Positions 51,938-60,305 of a stretch of DNA of 64,000 nt are shown here, in pieces (positions within the stretch are counted from its first letter, which is position 1; each line of letters begins with the position of its first letter). Origin of the DNA: Thermoflexus hugenholtzii (GTDB taxonomy: Bacteria > Chloroflexota > Anaerolineae > Thermoflexales > Thermoflexaceae). The notes below the pieces were generated by a model, which saw nothing but the letters and a program-made list of their open reading frames with translations, made no database searches and was not told the DNA's origin. Position numbers and translations under genes: made by a program. The stretch covers positions 3,038,001-3,102,000 of the forward strand of contig NZ_CP076326.1 in NCBI RefSeq assembly GCF_018771565.1, given 5' to 3'.

Positions 51938-51962
51938 TAAGCCGATAATGAAGTTCGGCTTA
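51938..51962. repeat. Dispersed hairpin between rpmE and tdk
   Basis: TAAGCCGA and TCGGCTTA enclose TAATGAAGT. The arms match the AAGCCGA core of the hairpin family at 26959-26976 and 28487-28504. Confidence 0.55.
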
Positions 51963-52009
51963 CCAAAAAGCGATGCGAGCGGGTCTGAAGGACCCGCCCG
52001 CACGCTCGT

Positions 52010-52339
52010 TCAGGATGCTTCCTCTTCTCCCTCGAGGCGCTCGAGGATCTCCTCCGGCTCCTCGACCACCTCGATCACCGCCTGTTTGCGCTTGCGGCGC
52101 TGGGCGCGCTCCGCCCGGGCCTTCAGGTAGGCCTCGTCCCGGGCGCTCAGGCGCCGCATGAAGCGGTCCACCTGCCCCTCTTTGTCAACGATCCGCTGCT
52201 CCCCGGTGAAGAAGGGATGGCACTTGGAGCACACGTCCGTCCGGATCACCGGCACGGTGGCTCCGGTGGTCCAGGTGTTGCCGCAGGCGCAGATCACCTG
52301 GGCGTTGGGATACCAGGTCGGGTGAATGCCCGGCTTCAT
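52010..52339 (-). CDS. rpmE: 50S ribosomal protein L31, with C-terminal extension
   Basis: The N-terminal 70 residues are L31 with the zinc pairs CAC and CSKC ([38 protein letters not shown]). The remaining 40 residues are charged ([20 protein letters not shown]...), making the protein 109 aa instead of about 70. It overlaps rpmA by 4 nt. Confidence 0.93.
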   Translation of the reverse strand: MKPGIHPTWYPNAQVICACGNTWTTGATVPVIRTDVCSKCHPFFTGEQRIVDKEGQVDRFMRRLSARDEAYLKARAERAQRRKRKQAVIEVVEEPEEILERLEGEEEAS

Positions 52340-52632
52340 CCGTCACCTCCGTTCGGGGACGCGCCGTCGGGTTGGACCGGATGGGGATACACGCTCACCC
52401 GCTTGCGCCCTCCGCGCCCTATCTCGAAGCGGACGTAACCGTCGATGAGCGCGAAGAGGGTGTAATCCCGGCCCATCCCCACGTTCTTGCCGGGATAGAT
52501 GCGGGTGCCGCACTGGCGGACCAGGATGTTGCCGGCCCGCACGAACTGGCCGTCGAACCGCTTGACCCCGCGGCGCTTGGATTCGCTGTCACGGCCGTTG
52601 CGGCTGGCACCGCCGCCCTTCTTGTGCGCCAT
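52336..52632 (-). CDS. rpmA: 50S ribosomal protein L27
   Basis: The 98-aa protein begins [20 protein letters not shown], the L27 signature whose N-terminus reaches the peptidyl-transferase centre. It continues [21 protein letters not shown]. It follows rplU as in nearly all bacteria and overlaps rpmE. The C-terminus is slightly extended. Confidence 0.96.
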   Translation of the reverse strand: MAHKKGGGASRNGRDSESKRRGVKRFDGQFVRAGNILVRQCGTRIYPGKNVGMGRDYTLFALIDGYVRFEIGRGGRKRVSVYPHPVQPDGASPNGGDG

Positions 52633-52644
52633 CGTCGCCTCCTT

Positions 52645-52977
52645 TCACGCCGAGGCCGGTACGCCGGCCTCTACCGCGTCGATCTGCAAAAGGGTGTAGG
52701 TCTGCCGGTGGCCCTGCTTGCGCCGGTAGCGCTTGGCCCCCGGGCGATATTTGAACACAATGATCTTCTCTCCCTTCACGTGGCCCAGCACAGTCGCCCG
52801 GACCCGAGCCTGGGGGACGACCGGACGGCCGATCTGCACCCCCTCGCCCTCCCCGACCATGAGGACGCGGTCGATCTCCAGGGACGCGCCCGGAGGGAGG
52901 TCGAGCTTTTCCACCTGGATCCGATCGCCGGCCTTCACGCGATACTGATGTCCGCCGATCTCAATGACTGCGAACAC
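52645..52977 (-). CDS. rplU: 50S ribosomal protein L21
   Basis: The 110-aa protein starts with GTG ([20 protein letters not shown] follows), preceded by [28 protein letters not shown] and [14 protein letters not shown] at the end are diagnostic of L21. It heads the rplU-rpmA-rpmE-tdk-hpt unit and is preceded by tRNA-Gln. Confidence 0.96.
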   Translation of the reverse strand: MFAVIEIGGHQYRVKAGDRIQVEKLDLPPGASLEIDRVLMVGEGEGVQIGRPVVPQARVRATVLGHVKGEKIIVFKYRPGAKRYRRKQGHRQTYTLLQIDAVEAGVPASA

Positions 52978-53047
52978 GGAGCGCCTCCCGCGTGGTCTGG
53001 CAACGGATGAAGAAAGGGCCGCGCGGAGCGGCCCTTTCCTGCCGGAC

Positions 53048-53122
53048 TGGCTGCGGGGGGAGGACTCGAACCTCCATACCCGGATCCAGAGTCCGGTGTG
53101 TTGCCCCTTACACCACCCCGCA
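53048..53122 (-). tRNA. tRNA-Gln (CTG anticodon)
   Basis: The cloverleaf has acceptor TGCGGGG/CCCCGCA, anticodon stem CCGGA/TCCGG with loop CTCTGGA (anticodon CTG), and T-loop GGTTCGAGTCC. Unlike the other tRNAs here, the 3' CCA is encoded. Confidence 0.93.
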
Positions 53123-53160
53123 GGGCCGTCCTTCATTTTACACGGAGCCTTCCCCTTCGG

Positions 53161-53967
53161 TCAAGCGCCGGCGCGCGCAGCAGCCAGGGCCTTCAGGAGC
53201 TCCTCGTGGATGCGACCGTTGGTGGCCACGATGTCCGTGGCCAGGGGAGGCAACGGGTCCCCGGTGGGGGTGGTCACCCGCCCCCCCGCCTCCTCCACCA
53301 GCAGAGCCCCGGCGGCCAGGTCCCACGGGCTCAGCCGGAACTCCCAGTATCCGTCCAGTCGCCCTGCCGCCACCGCCGCCAGATCCAGGGCGGCGGAGCC
53401 AACCCGCAACACCCCATGGCAGCGTTTGAGCAGGGCGACGAACTCCCGGGTGTTGTCGAAGGGCGACTCCTGCCGGTCATAGGGGAACCCGGTCACCAGC
53501 AACGCCGCCTCCAGCCGGGAGGTCCGGCTGACCCGGATGGGCCGTCCGTTCAGGAAGGCTCCCTCCCCTCGCCGGGCGGCGAACAGCTCGTCCCGCATCA
53601 CGTCGTAAACCACGCCCAGCACCCGCTGCCCTTCATGGAGCAACGCGATGGAAACCGAGAAAACCGGGAACCCGTGGGCGAAGTTCGTGGTCCCATCCAG
53701 CGGATCCACCACCCAGAGCCAGGGAGAGTCCTGGAGGATCTCCCCGCTCTCTTCGGACAGCAGGTGATGGTCCGGGAACGCCTCGCGGATGCGGGAGATC
53801 AGAACCCGCTCAGCGGCGAGGTCCGCTTCGGTCACGAGATCGATCTCCCCCTTGTAAATGATCTCCAGGCCGCGCCGGAAGTGCCAGCGGAGGACCCGGC
53901 CGGCCTCCACAGCGGCTTCTACGGCCACCTGATAGGCATGATGAAGGGTGACGGTGAAGGCGTCCAT
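53161..53967 (-). CDS. Inositol-1-monophosphatase family protein
   Basis: The 268-aa Mg2+-dependent phosphatase has metal site motifs DLVTEADLAAERVL, LLSEESGE, WVVDPLDGTTNFAHGFPVFS and LSPWDLAAGALLVEEAGG. It may act on inositol phosphate, or as a CysQ/FBPase-like enzyme. The ATG at 53967 follows GGAAGGAGG. It starts the minus-strand run that continues to rplU. Confidence 0.92.
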   Translation of the reverse strand: MDAFTVTLHHAYQVAVEAAVEAGRVLRWHFRRGLEIIYKGEIDLVTEADLAAERVLISRIREAFPDHHLLSEESGEILQDSPWLWVVDPLDGTTNFAHGFPVFSVSIALLHEGQRVLGVVYDVMRDELFAARRGEGAFLNGRPIRVSRTSRLEAALLVTGFPYDRQESPFDNTREFVALLKRCHGVLRVGSAALDLAAVAAGRLDGYWEFRLSPWDLAAGALLVEEAGGRVTTPTGDPLPPLATDIVATNGRIHEELLKALAAARAGA

Positions 53968-54048
53968 GTGTGCCTCCTTCCGGAAATGTCCCTCCGTTCG
54001 AGGCCCGAGGGAGCTCTCTTCGCGTTCCCTGTGAAGGAGCCCACGAGG

Positions 54049-54056
54049 ATTATAAT
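54049..54056. promoter_or_regulatory. Overlapping divergent -10 elements
   Basis: ATTATAAT contains TATAAT on both strands (54051-54056 on +, 54049-54054 on -) between divergent genes. A weak CTGATG -35 is 17 nt upstream on the minus strand; none is clear on the plus strand. Confidence 0.4.
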
Positions 54057-54169
54057 TGCAGGCGTCCCCGCCATCAGGGCCTTCGCCGGGATCGCGGGAC
54101 GGAAACAGGTTCTGGGGGACAAAGGGGCCTGGCGCTCCGGCGCGCGGACGCCGAGGAACGGAGGATCGG

Positions 54170-55636
54170 TTGCAGGCGCGGCTTCGTTCTTTCCCGATGC
54201 AGAGAATGGGAATGCTGGCCCTGGGCCTGGCGATGGCCTGGGCGCTGGGATGGGGGATCGCCACCGGGGGGCCGATCCTGGCGCTGGGAGGGCTGCTCGG
54301 CGCCTTCCTGGTCCTGGGCGTCCTGAGCTCCATCGACCTGGCCTTCTTCCTGGTTTTCGCGGTGATCTTCCTGCTCCCCTTCGCCACCTTCCCGGTCCGC
54401 CTGGGCTTCACCCCCACCTGGCTGGACCTGGCGGTCATGGGCTGGTTGCTGAGCGGGCTGGCCTGGTGGGCCGCCGGGCGGACGGCGGCCCTGGAGGGGA
54501 CGGCCCTGGCCTTCCCGGTGCTGGCCTTCATGGGGACCACGCTGGTGACCTTTCTGGCGGGGCTGGGCCATGCCTCCCTGACCCAGACGGTGGCCCGGCG
54601 GTTCGCTGAGTTCCTGCTCTCCATCGCCTCGTTCTTCTGGGTGGTCACCCTCGTTCGGGATCCGACGCGGCTGGCCCGGCTGGTCCGATGGATCCTCGGG
54701 CTGGGATTCCTGGCGGCCCTCGTGGCGGTCGTCCTCTATGCGCTCCCCGATGCCCGGGCGGAGGATTGGCTGCTGCGGCTGCGGCCGCTGGGCTACTATC
54801 CGGAGGGCGGCCCGGTCCTGCGCTACATCCTGGATGATCCGCAGCAGCCGGAGCGGGCCATCGGGACGGCGGTGGACCCCAACCTGCTGGGGGCGACGCT
54901 GTCTACCCTGATCGCCTTGGCCTTCCCGCAGGCCTTCGCCCGGCGGCCGGTGTGGCCCCGGCCGCTCCTCTTGATGTTCCTGGGGACGATGGCAGTGGCG
55001 CTGTTGCTGACGTTCTCCCGGGGCTCGTTCATCGGGGCGGCGGCGGCCCTCCTGGCCCTCAGCCTCCTGCGCTACCGCCGTGCGCTCCCGTTCCTGCTCA
55101 TCCTCCTGGTGGGAGTGCTGTTGCTTCCCGCAACCCGGGACTACACGCTGCATCTTCTGGCCGGGTTGCGCGGGGAAGACCTGGCCACCCGCATGCGGTT
55201 CGGGGAGTATCGGGATGCCCTTACCCTGATCTCCCGCTATCCGCTGTTCGGCGTCGGGTTCGCCGGGGTGCCGGATGTGGATCTCTACATCAAGGTGGCC
55301 AGCATTTACCTGCTGGTGGCGGTGCAGATGGGGCTGGTCGGGCTGGGGATTTTCCTGCTGGTCATCGGGGTGCTGTTCGTCGCCGCCTGGAGGGCCCGGC
55401 GGGGGGTCCGGCGTCGGCCCGAGCTGGAGCCGCTCTGGCTGGGCCTCCACGGGGCGGTGCTCGCCGCGCTGGTCAGCGGGATCTTCGATCATCACTTCGT
55501 GAACTTCGATTTCCACCACATGGTGCAGTGGTTCTGGCTGATGATCGGCCTCGCCATGGCCGCCACCCGGATGGCCCAGCAAGAAGCCGGAGGGAGCCCT
55601 CCGGGCGAAGGATCCGGAGCATCCTCCGGGGGATAG
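54170..55636 (+). CDS. O-antigen ligase/polymerase-like membrane protein
   Basis: The 488-aa protein has about 12 hydrophobic helices and the Wzy_C-type region: GTAVDPNLLGATLSTLIALA, LLLTFSRGSFIGAAAALLAL and the large loop with ISRYPLFGVGFAGVPDVD. It would join or polymerise surface glycans in the membrane. Start is taken as TTG 54170 because GGAGG lies 5 nt before it; the first ATG (54197) has no SD. It is followed by the sensor-like gene after 2 nt. Confidence 0.82.
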   Translation: MQARLRSFPMQRMGMLALGLAMAWALGWGIATGGPILALGGLLGAFLVLGVLSSIDLAFFLVFAVIFLLPFATFPVRLGFTPTWLDLAVMGWLLSGLAWWAAGRTAALEGTALAFPVLAFMGTTLVTFLAGLGHASLTQTVARRFAEFLLSIASFFWVVTLVRDPTRLARLVRWILGLGFLAALVAVVLYALPDARAEDWLLRLRPLGYYPEGGPVLRYILDDPQQPERAIGTAVDPNLLGATLSTLIALAFPQAFARRPVWPRPLLLMFLGTMAVALLLTFSRGSFIGAAAALLALSLLRYRRALPFLLILLVGVLLLPATRDYTLHLLAGLRGEDLATRMRFGEYRDALTLISRYPLFGVGFAGVPDVDLYIKVASIYLLVAVQMGLVGLGIFLLVIGVLFVAAWRARRGVRRRPELEPLWLGLHGAVLAALVSGIFDHHFVNFDFHHMVQWFWLMIGLAMAATRMAQQEAGGSPPGEGSGASSGG

Positions 55637-55638
55637 AT

Positions 55639-57807
55639 ATGGAAGGGATCCAGGCGCTGATGCGCGGGCTGACGGAGGCCTCCGCCTCCCTGTTCTACCA
55701 TCTCCTCGTGGGCCTGGCCCTGGAGGGCCTGCTCCTGATGGCCCTCGACCTCCGGCGCCGGTCCGGCAGGGGCGGGCTCGCGGATCGCCTGATGGTGGCC
55801 GCTGGCCTGGGCCTGATGGGCCGCCTGATCCTGTTCGGGGCGGCCTTCGGGGAGACGCGGGGGTTGCCTCCGGGGACGCTCCTGCCGCCTCTGGAGCGGG
55901 CGGTGGATCTGGCGACCTGGGGATGGCTGGGCTGGGCCATGGCCGGCGCGGGGCCCGGGCTCTGGGCGCCGGCCCTCCATACGGTGCTGGTCCTGGGCGC
56001 TTATGGGGCAACGGCGCCGGCTTGGTGGAGCATCGCCCTCCAGGATCCCACGGCCGTCTACGTCACCACCCCTCCGGAGCGGGCATGGACCCTGTGGGCG
56101 CTGGGGCTCAACCTGGCCATCGGAGGGCTGCTGCTCTCCCAGCGCCCGCGGAGGTTCCCCACCTCCGGGGCCCTGGGCTTCTCCCTCCTCGCCCTGGGGG
56201 CGCTGCTGCAGCTGAACGCCCCGCTCCTGGGAACCCATCTTTCCCCATGGATCCGCCTGGGCGCCCTCGCCGCGTATCCGCTCTGGCTGGCGGGGACCTA
56301 TCAGCTTGCCCTGGATGCGGCGTGGGGGCGCCCTTCGGCGATGCGGCAGGCCGCATCCGCGTGGCCGGCCTGGACGGCAAGCCTGCTCCAGGCCCTTCAG
56401 GATCGGGAGGTCTCGGATCCTTTCCGGGAAGCCCTCCGGATGGCACGGGAATGGCTCGGCGCGCGCTGGACGGGGATCGGGCTCTTGCAGGAGGACCACC
56501 TGGTCTTCATCGCCCGGGAGGGGGAGAACCTGCCCCGCGCCGGCTCGGACCTCGTCCTGACGCTGTCGGAATACCCGCGCTGTCAGGAGGCGATCGATCA
56601 ACGTCGGGGGGACTTCATGACCCCGGCGGATCAAGCCGGAGAGGCCTTCCTCCGCCTCTGGCAGGCCTTCGGGATGGAGCGCATCGGCTCCCTGCAGGTG
56701 GAGCCCCTCGTCGTTTCGGATCAGGTTCTGGGCCTCTGGCTGATCGGCTATCCCCCGGAGGCCGGGAAAAGCCGTCCCCCGGATCCCGGGCTGGCCCGGG
56801 AGATGGCCGGAGCGCTGGCCCGGACGCTGCGCCTGTTCCGGGAGTGGGAGCGCCTGACGCGCCTGGAGGCGGCGCTGCAGGCCCTGGAGCAGGAGCGCCA
56901 GGAGGCCATCCGGCAGCTGGAGGCCCGGCTGGAGGAAGAGCGCCGGTCGCTGCAGCGGGAAATCCATCGCTGGGCCACCCGGGCGGCGGAGGCGGAAGAG
57001 GAGCGGGAGCGCTGGCGGCGCCGGGCGGAGGAGCTGGCCCAGCTGCTGGAGGCCCGGGCCGCCCTGCCGGTGGCGGCCGCCTCGGTTAAGGAAACTCCCT
57101 CTGGATCCGGGGAGGAGCGAGATGGGCTGGTCCTGGCCCTCCTCCAGGAGCTGCGCACGCCGCTCACTGCCATCCTGGGCTATACAGATCTGCTCCTGGG
57201 CGAAGCGGTGGGGATCCTGGGCGCCACCCAGCGGCAGTTCCTGCTGCGGATCCGGGCCAACATCGAGCGCATGGCGGGGCTGATCCGGGAGACCCTGCAG
57301 ATCGCCGCCCTGGAGGCCGGATCCTACCGGCTGGAGCCCGGCCCGCTGCGCTTGGAGGAGGTCCGAGACGAGGCCCTCCAGCAGTTGCAGCCGGTGCTCC
57401 AGGAGCGGGGCCTCCGGGTGGAGCTGGAGTGGCCGGAGGATCTGCCTCCGGTGCGGCTGGACCGGGATGCAGGGCAGCAGATCCTCTATCATCTCTTGAA
57501 CAATGCGGCCCTCTGCAGCCGTCCGGGCACGGCCATCGTCCTGCGGGCCCGCCGCAACCCCAGCATCCCCGACGTGCTCTTCCTGAGCGTGCGGGATACG
57601 GGGGGAGGGATCCCGGTGGAGGAGATCCCCCGGGTTTTCGTCCCACGCTATCGGGCGACGACGCCGCTGATCCCCGGGGTGGGGGATAGCATCGGCCTCT
57701 CCATCGCGCGGGCCCTGGTGGAGGCCAGCGGGGGGCGGATCTGGGTGGAAAGCGAGCCGGGGGTGGGAAGCACCTTCACCGTCGTGCTGCCCCTGGCCGT
57801 CTCCTGA
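55639..57807 (+). CDS. Histidine-kinase-like sensor protein lacking the phospho-acceptor His
   Basis: The 722-aa protein has about seven N-terminal membrane helices (1-220), a GAF-like segment (about 260-400), a long coiled coil (about 405-475) and an HK module. The H-box reads LLQELRTPLTAILGYTDLLL with Gln503 where the phosphorylated His should be. N box (YHLLNNAALC), G1 (VRDTGGGIPVEEIPRVF) and G2 (GLSIARALVEASGGRIWVES) are intact, so ATP binding is likely. No response regulator gene is adjacent. It may signal without autophosphorylation. Confidence 0.85.
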   Translation: MEGIQALMRGLTEASASLFYHLLVGLALEGLLLMALDLRRRSGRGGLADRLMVAAGLGLMGRLILFGAAFGETRGLPPGTLLPPLERAVDLATWGWLGWAMAGAGPGLWAPALHTVLVLGAYGATAPAWWSIALQDPTAVYVTTPPERAWTLWALGLNLAIGGLLLSQRPRRFPTSGALGFSLLALGALLQLNAPLLGTHLSPWIRLGALAAYPLWLAGTYQLALDAAWGRPSAMRQAASAWPAWTASLLQALQDREVSDPFREALRMAREWLGARWTGIGLLQEDHLVFIAREGENLPRAGSDLVLTLSEYPRCQEAIDQRRGDFMTPADQAGEAFLRLWQAFGMERIGSLQVEPLVVSDQVLGLWLIGYPPEAGKSRPPDPGLAREMAGALARTLRLFREWERLTRLEAALQALEQERQEAIRQLEARLEEERRSLQREIHRWATRAAEAEEERERWRRRAEELAQLLEARAALPVAAASVKETPSGSGEERDGLVLALLQELRTPLTAILGYTDLLLGEAVGILGATQRQFLLRIRANIERMAGLIRETLQIAALEAGSYRLEPGPLRLEEVRDEALQQLQPVLQERGLRVELEWPEDLPPVRLDRDAGQQILYHLLNNAALCSRPGTAIVLRARRNPSIPDVLFLSVRDTGGGIPVEEIPRVFVPRYRATTPLIPGVGDSIGLSIARALVEASGGRIWVESEPGVGSTFTVVLPLAVS

Positions 57808-57830
57808 GGACTGTGGCAAGGAAAGAAACA

Positions 57831-58562
57831 ATGCGGACGTTGCTGGCGCTGCTCGGGCTGGGGATTCTGATCCTGGGGGCCCTGGGGATGGCGGTGGTGG
57901 AGGGCCGGCTGCGCCCGGCGGCCGTTCCCCGGGCCACCCGTCCCGCCGCGCCTTCTCTCCCAGAGGGGAGAACCGCCACCCCCACCGAGGAGGGGCTGGT
58001 GGAGACGGTGGAGACACCGCCCCCCTCGCCCGCGTTCTCCCCTGTCCCGGCCTCCCCCTCCCCAACGCCGTCCGGGACGCCGGGGGAGGCCCCTATGCCG
58101 ACCCTCTCCGTAACCCCCACGGGGACCGGGACGCCGAGGGCTCCGTGCCGGCCGCCGGCGGACTGGATCCCCTATCGGGTGCAGCCGGGGGACACGGCCT
58201 ACCGGCTGGCGACCCTGGCGGGGATCTCCGTCTCGCGCTTCCTGGAGGCCAACTGCCTGCGGCATCCGGCCCTTTTCATCGGGCAACGGGTCTATCTGCC
58301 GGTTCGCCTGCCCACCCCGACCCCGAACCCCACGCCATGCGGGCCTCCCGCGGATTGGGTGCTCTACACTGTGCAACCCGGGGAGACCCTCTACCGGCTG
58401 TCCGTGCGCTTCGGGGTTCCCCTCTCCGACCTGATGCAGGCGAACTGCCTGACCACGCTGTCCTTGAGCGCCGGGCAACGCCTCTACGTCCCTCCCCCGC
58501 CGACGCCGACCGGGACGCCGGATGTCACCCCTGCGCCCTCTCCCACCCCCACGGCCCCCTGA
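57831..58562 (+). CDS. LysM-domain membrane-anchored protein
   Basis: The 243-aa product has an N-terminal membrane helix (LLALLGLGILILGALGMAVV), a long P/T/S-rich linker and two LysM repeats: YRVQPGDTAYRLATLAGISV and YTVQPGETLYRLSVRFGVPL, each ending in GQR(V/L)Y. Each repeat has a Cys (EANCL, QANCL). It would bind peptidoglycan or chitin-like glycans at the cell surface. The ATG at 57831 follows AAGGAAAG. Confidence 0.87.
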   Translation: MRTLLALLGLGILILGALGMAVVEGRLRPAAVPRATRPAAPSLPEGRTATPTEEGLVETVETPPPSPAFSPVPASPSPTPSGTPGEAPMPTLSVTPTGTGTPRAPCRPPADWIPYRVQPGDTAYRLATLAGISVSRFLEANCLRHPALFIGQRVYLPVRLPTPTPNPTPCGPPADWVLYTVQPGETLYRLSVRFGVPLSDLMQANCLTTLSLSAGQRLYVPPPPTPTGTPDVTPAPSPTPTAP

Positions 58563-58591
58563 GGACCTGACCGACTTCCGGGGAAAAGACA

Positions 58592-58622
58592 GGCGGGCAT
58601 GCCGGGAGCCGGCATGCCCGCC
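58592..58622. terminator. Bidirectional terminator between convergent genes
   Basis: GGCGGGCATGCCGG (58592-58605) pairs perfectly with 58609-58622 around GAG. It separates the LysM gene (+) from the H1-like gene (-). Confidence 0.65.
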
Positions 58623-58651
58623 CGAAGGGAGGATGGGAACGCAGGCTCCGG

Positions 58652-58906
58652 CTACTTCCGGGCCGTCTTCTTGGTGGTCTTCTTGGCCGTCTTCTTGGCT
58701 GCGGCCTTCTTCGCGGGTTTCTTGGCCGCCGCCTTCTTCGCCGTCTTCTTGGCCGCGGCCTTCTTGGCAGGCTTCTTGGCCGCAGGCTTGCGGGCCGGCT
58801 TGGCCGGAGCGGGGGCCGGAGGCGGGGCCATCTCCTCCGCAGGCGCCTCGGGGGCAGGCGCCGCCGCGCCTTCCATCTCCTGGTAGTAGACCCATTTGCC
58901 GACCAT
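58652..58906 (-). CDS. Histone H1-like Lys/Ala/Pro-rich protein
   Basis: The 84-aa protein starts MVGKWVYYQEMEGAAAPAPE, followed by an acidic/Pro stretch and a tail of KKAAAKKTAKK and KKPAKK repeats from about residue 38. It is expected to bind DNA without sequence preference, as H1-like tails such as AlgP do. The ATG at 58906 follows GAAAGGAG. A promoter with an overlapping palindrome lies upstream. Confidence 0.82.
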   Translation of the reverse strand: MVGKWVYYQEMEGAAAPAPEAPAEEMAPPPAPAPAKPARKPAAKKPAKKAAAKKTAKKAAAKKPAKKAAAKKTAKKTTKKTARK

Positions 58907-58963
58907 CGCTCGCTCCTTTCTGCAAGAGTTGGGACAGATGCCGATGGATCCACCCTCACGCCC

Positions 58964-58993
58964 ATTGTAGGAGAGCGATGCAAATTTAGGCAA
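58964..58993 (-). promoter_or_regulatory. Promoter of the H1-like gene
   Basis: On the minus strand TTGCCT (-35, 58988-58993) and TACAAT (-10, 58964-58969) are 18 nt apart, about 60 nt before the ATG. Confidence 0.55.
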
Positions 58994-59004
58994 GCCTAAA
59001 TTTG
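58981..59004. promoter_or_regulatory. Perfect palindrome covering the -35 of the H1-like promoter (candidate operator)
   Basis: CAAATTTAGGC (58981-58991) and its perfect reverse complement (58994-59004) are separated by two bases. The A/T-rich arms stand out from the GC-rich background. The -35 hexamer sits at its centre, so a dimeric repressor could block the promoter. Confidence 0.55.
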
Positions 59005-59186
59005 ATCCGGATGCGATGGACACGCCGATGGAGGACGGATCAGGGCGTCTGCGCCCTTCCGGTGAGCGGAGGAGATCGCGGAACGGGCCCTCCCGGTTTA
59101 TCATTGGGAGCCACGGGATCGGAGGGCCGCCCCGGCCGGCTCGCTCCCTGACGGCCGGCGGATCTTGGGCGTTCGGAGGTGTTTCG

Positions 59187-60182
59187 ATGGGTCGCTGGCG
59201 ATGGGTGCTGGGGCTGATGATCGGGGCCCTCGCGCTCTACGGGGCGGTGCGAGGGCTGGATCTCCCCACGCTCTGGGCCACGCTGCGCGCGGGGAACTAC
59301 GGATGGATGCTCCCGGCCCTGCTCGCCCTGATCCTGAGCGTGGCGGCCCGGACCGCCCGCTGGCGGATCCTGCTGAACGCGCCTCCGGGGGTGTCCTTCC
59401 TCCGCCTCTGGAACATCCTGAACGCCGGCTACCTGGTCACCCACGTTCTCCCCTTCCGGATGGGGGAGCTCGCGCGGGTCCTCCTGCTGGCCCGCTTCCC
59501 CCAGACCCCGGCCGGCCTGGTGGCGATGTCGATCGTCGTGGAGCACGTGCTGGATCTGGGGGTGGTGCTGGCCCTGACCGGGGTGGCCCTGGCCCTCCAG
59601 CCGGGAGCCCGCGGGCTGGGGCTTCTGAGCCACGCCGGGCCGGTGCTCACCCTGGGCGCGCTGGGAGGGCTCCTCCTCGGGGCCTTCCGGCCCCAGTGGG
59701 CCCGGCGGCTCACGGACGCCCTCACCCGGCCGCTTCCCCGGCCGCTTCAGGGCCGGCTGCGCCGGGAGGCGGAGGCGGCCCTGCGGGGACTGGAGGTCCT
59801 CCGGACCCCCCGGGCTCTGGCCGCCGCCTCAGGCTGGTCCCTGGTGGCGTGGCTGGCGACGGCCGCTCATCTCTACGCGGTCATGGGGGTTTTCCTGGAG
59901 ACCCCGGATGGGTGGGTGGCTTTGCTGACGATGAGCGCCCTGACCTTCGGGATGCTGGTGCCCTCCACCCCCGGCTACATCGGGGTGGTGCAGGGGATCA
60001 CGGTCTGGGTGATGGGGGAATTCGGGATCCCGCAGGCCACGGCCTTTAGCATCTCGGTCGCCTCCCACGGGCTGATCTATGGGGTCCTCTCCACCCTCGG
60101 GGCCCTCGGCCTGTGGCTGGAGACCGGGCAGGTAGGGCTCGGGTTCCTGCGGCGGGCGGAGGGGGAGAGGGTGGACCGCTGA
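59187..60182 (+). CDS. Lysylphosphatidylglycerol synthase TM-region/UPF0104 family membrane protein
   Basis: The 331-aa protein has about eight membrane helices and the family pattern ARTARWRILLN, NAGYLVTHVLPFRMGELARV and the C-terminal FGMLVPSTPGYIGVVQGITV. Members resemble the flippase part of MprF and AglD-type proteins. A role in moving or modifying lipid-linked glycans fits the adjacent glycan genes (inference). The ATG at 59187 follows GGAGGTG. Confidence 0.87.
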   Translation: MGRWRWVLGLMIGALALYGAVRGLDLPTLWATLRAGNYGWMLPALLALILSVAARTARWRILLNAPPGVSFLRLWNILNAGYLVTHVLPFRMGELARVLLLARFPQTPAGLVAMSIVVEHVLDLGVVLALTGVALALQPGARGLGLLSHAGPVLTLGALGGLLLGAFRPQWARRLTDALTRPLPRPLQGRLRREAEAALRGLEVLRTPRALAAASGWSLVAWLATAAHLYAVMGVFLETPDGWVALLTMSALTFGMLVPSTPGYIGVVQGITVWVMGEFGIPQATAFSISVASHGLIYGVLSTLGALGLWLETGQVGLGFLRRAEGERVDR

Positions 60183-60305
60183 AAAGAGGCAGGGGCCCGG
60201 CCCCTCATGGCCCCTTCCGGTTTACAGGCTGAGGAATAAAATATCCCGCGGCATGCTCGACTTCGGGCGTGCTTCGGGATCCTCAACGCGCTCAGGAGGT
60301 CGGAA

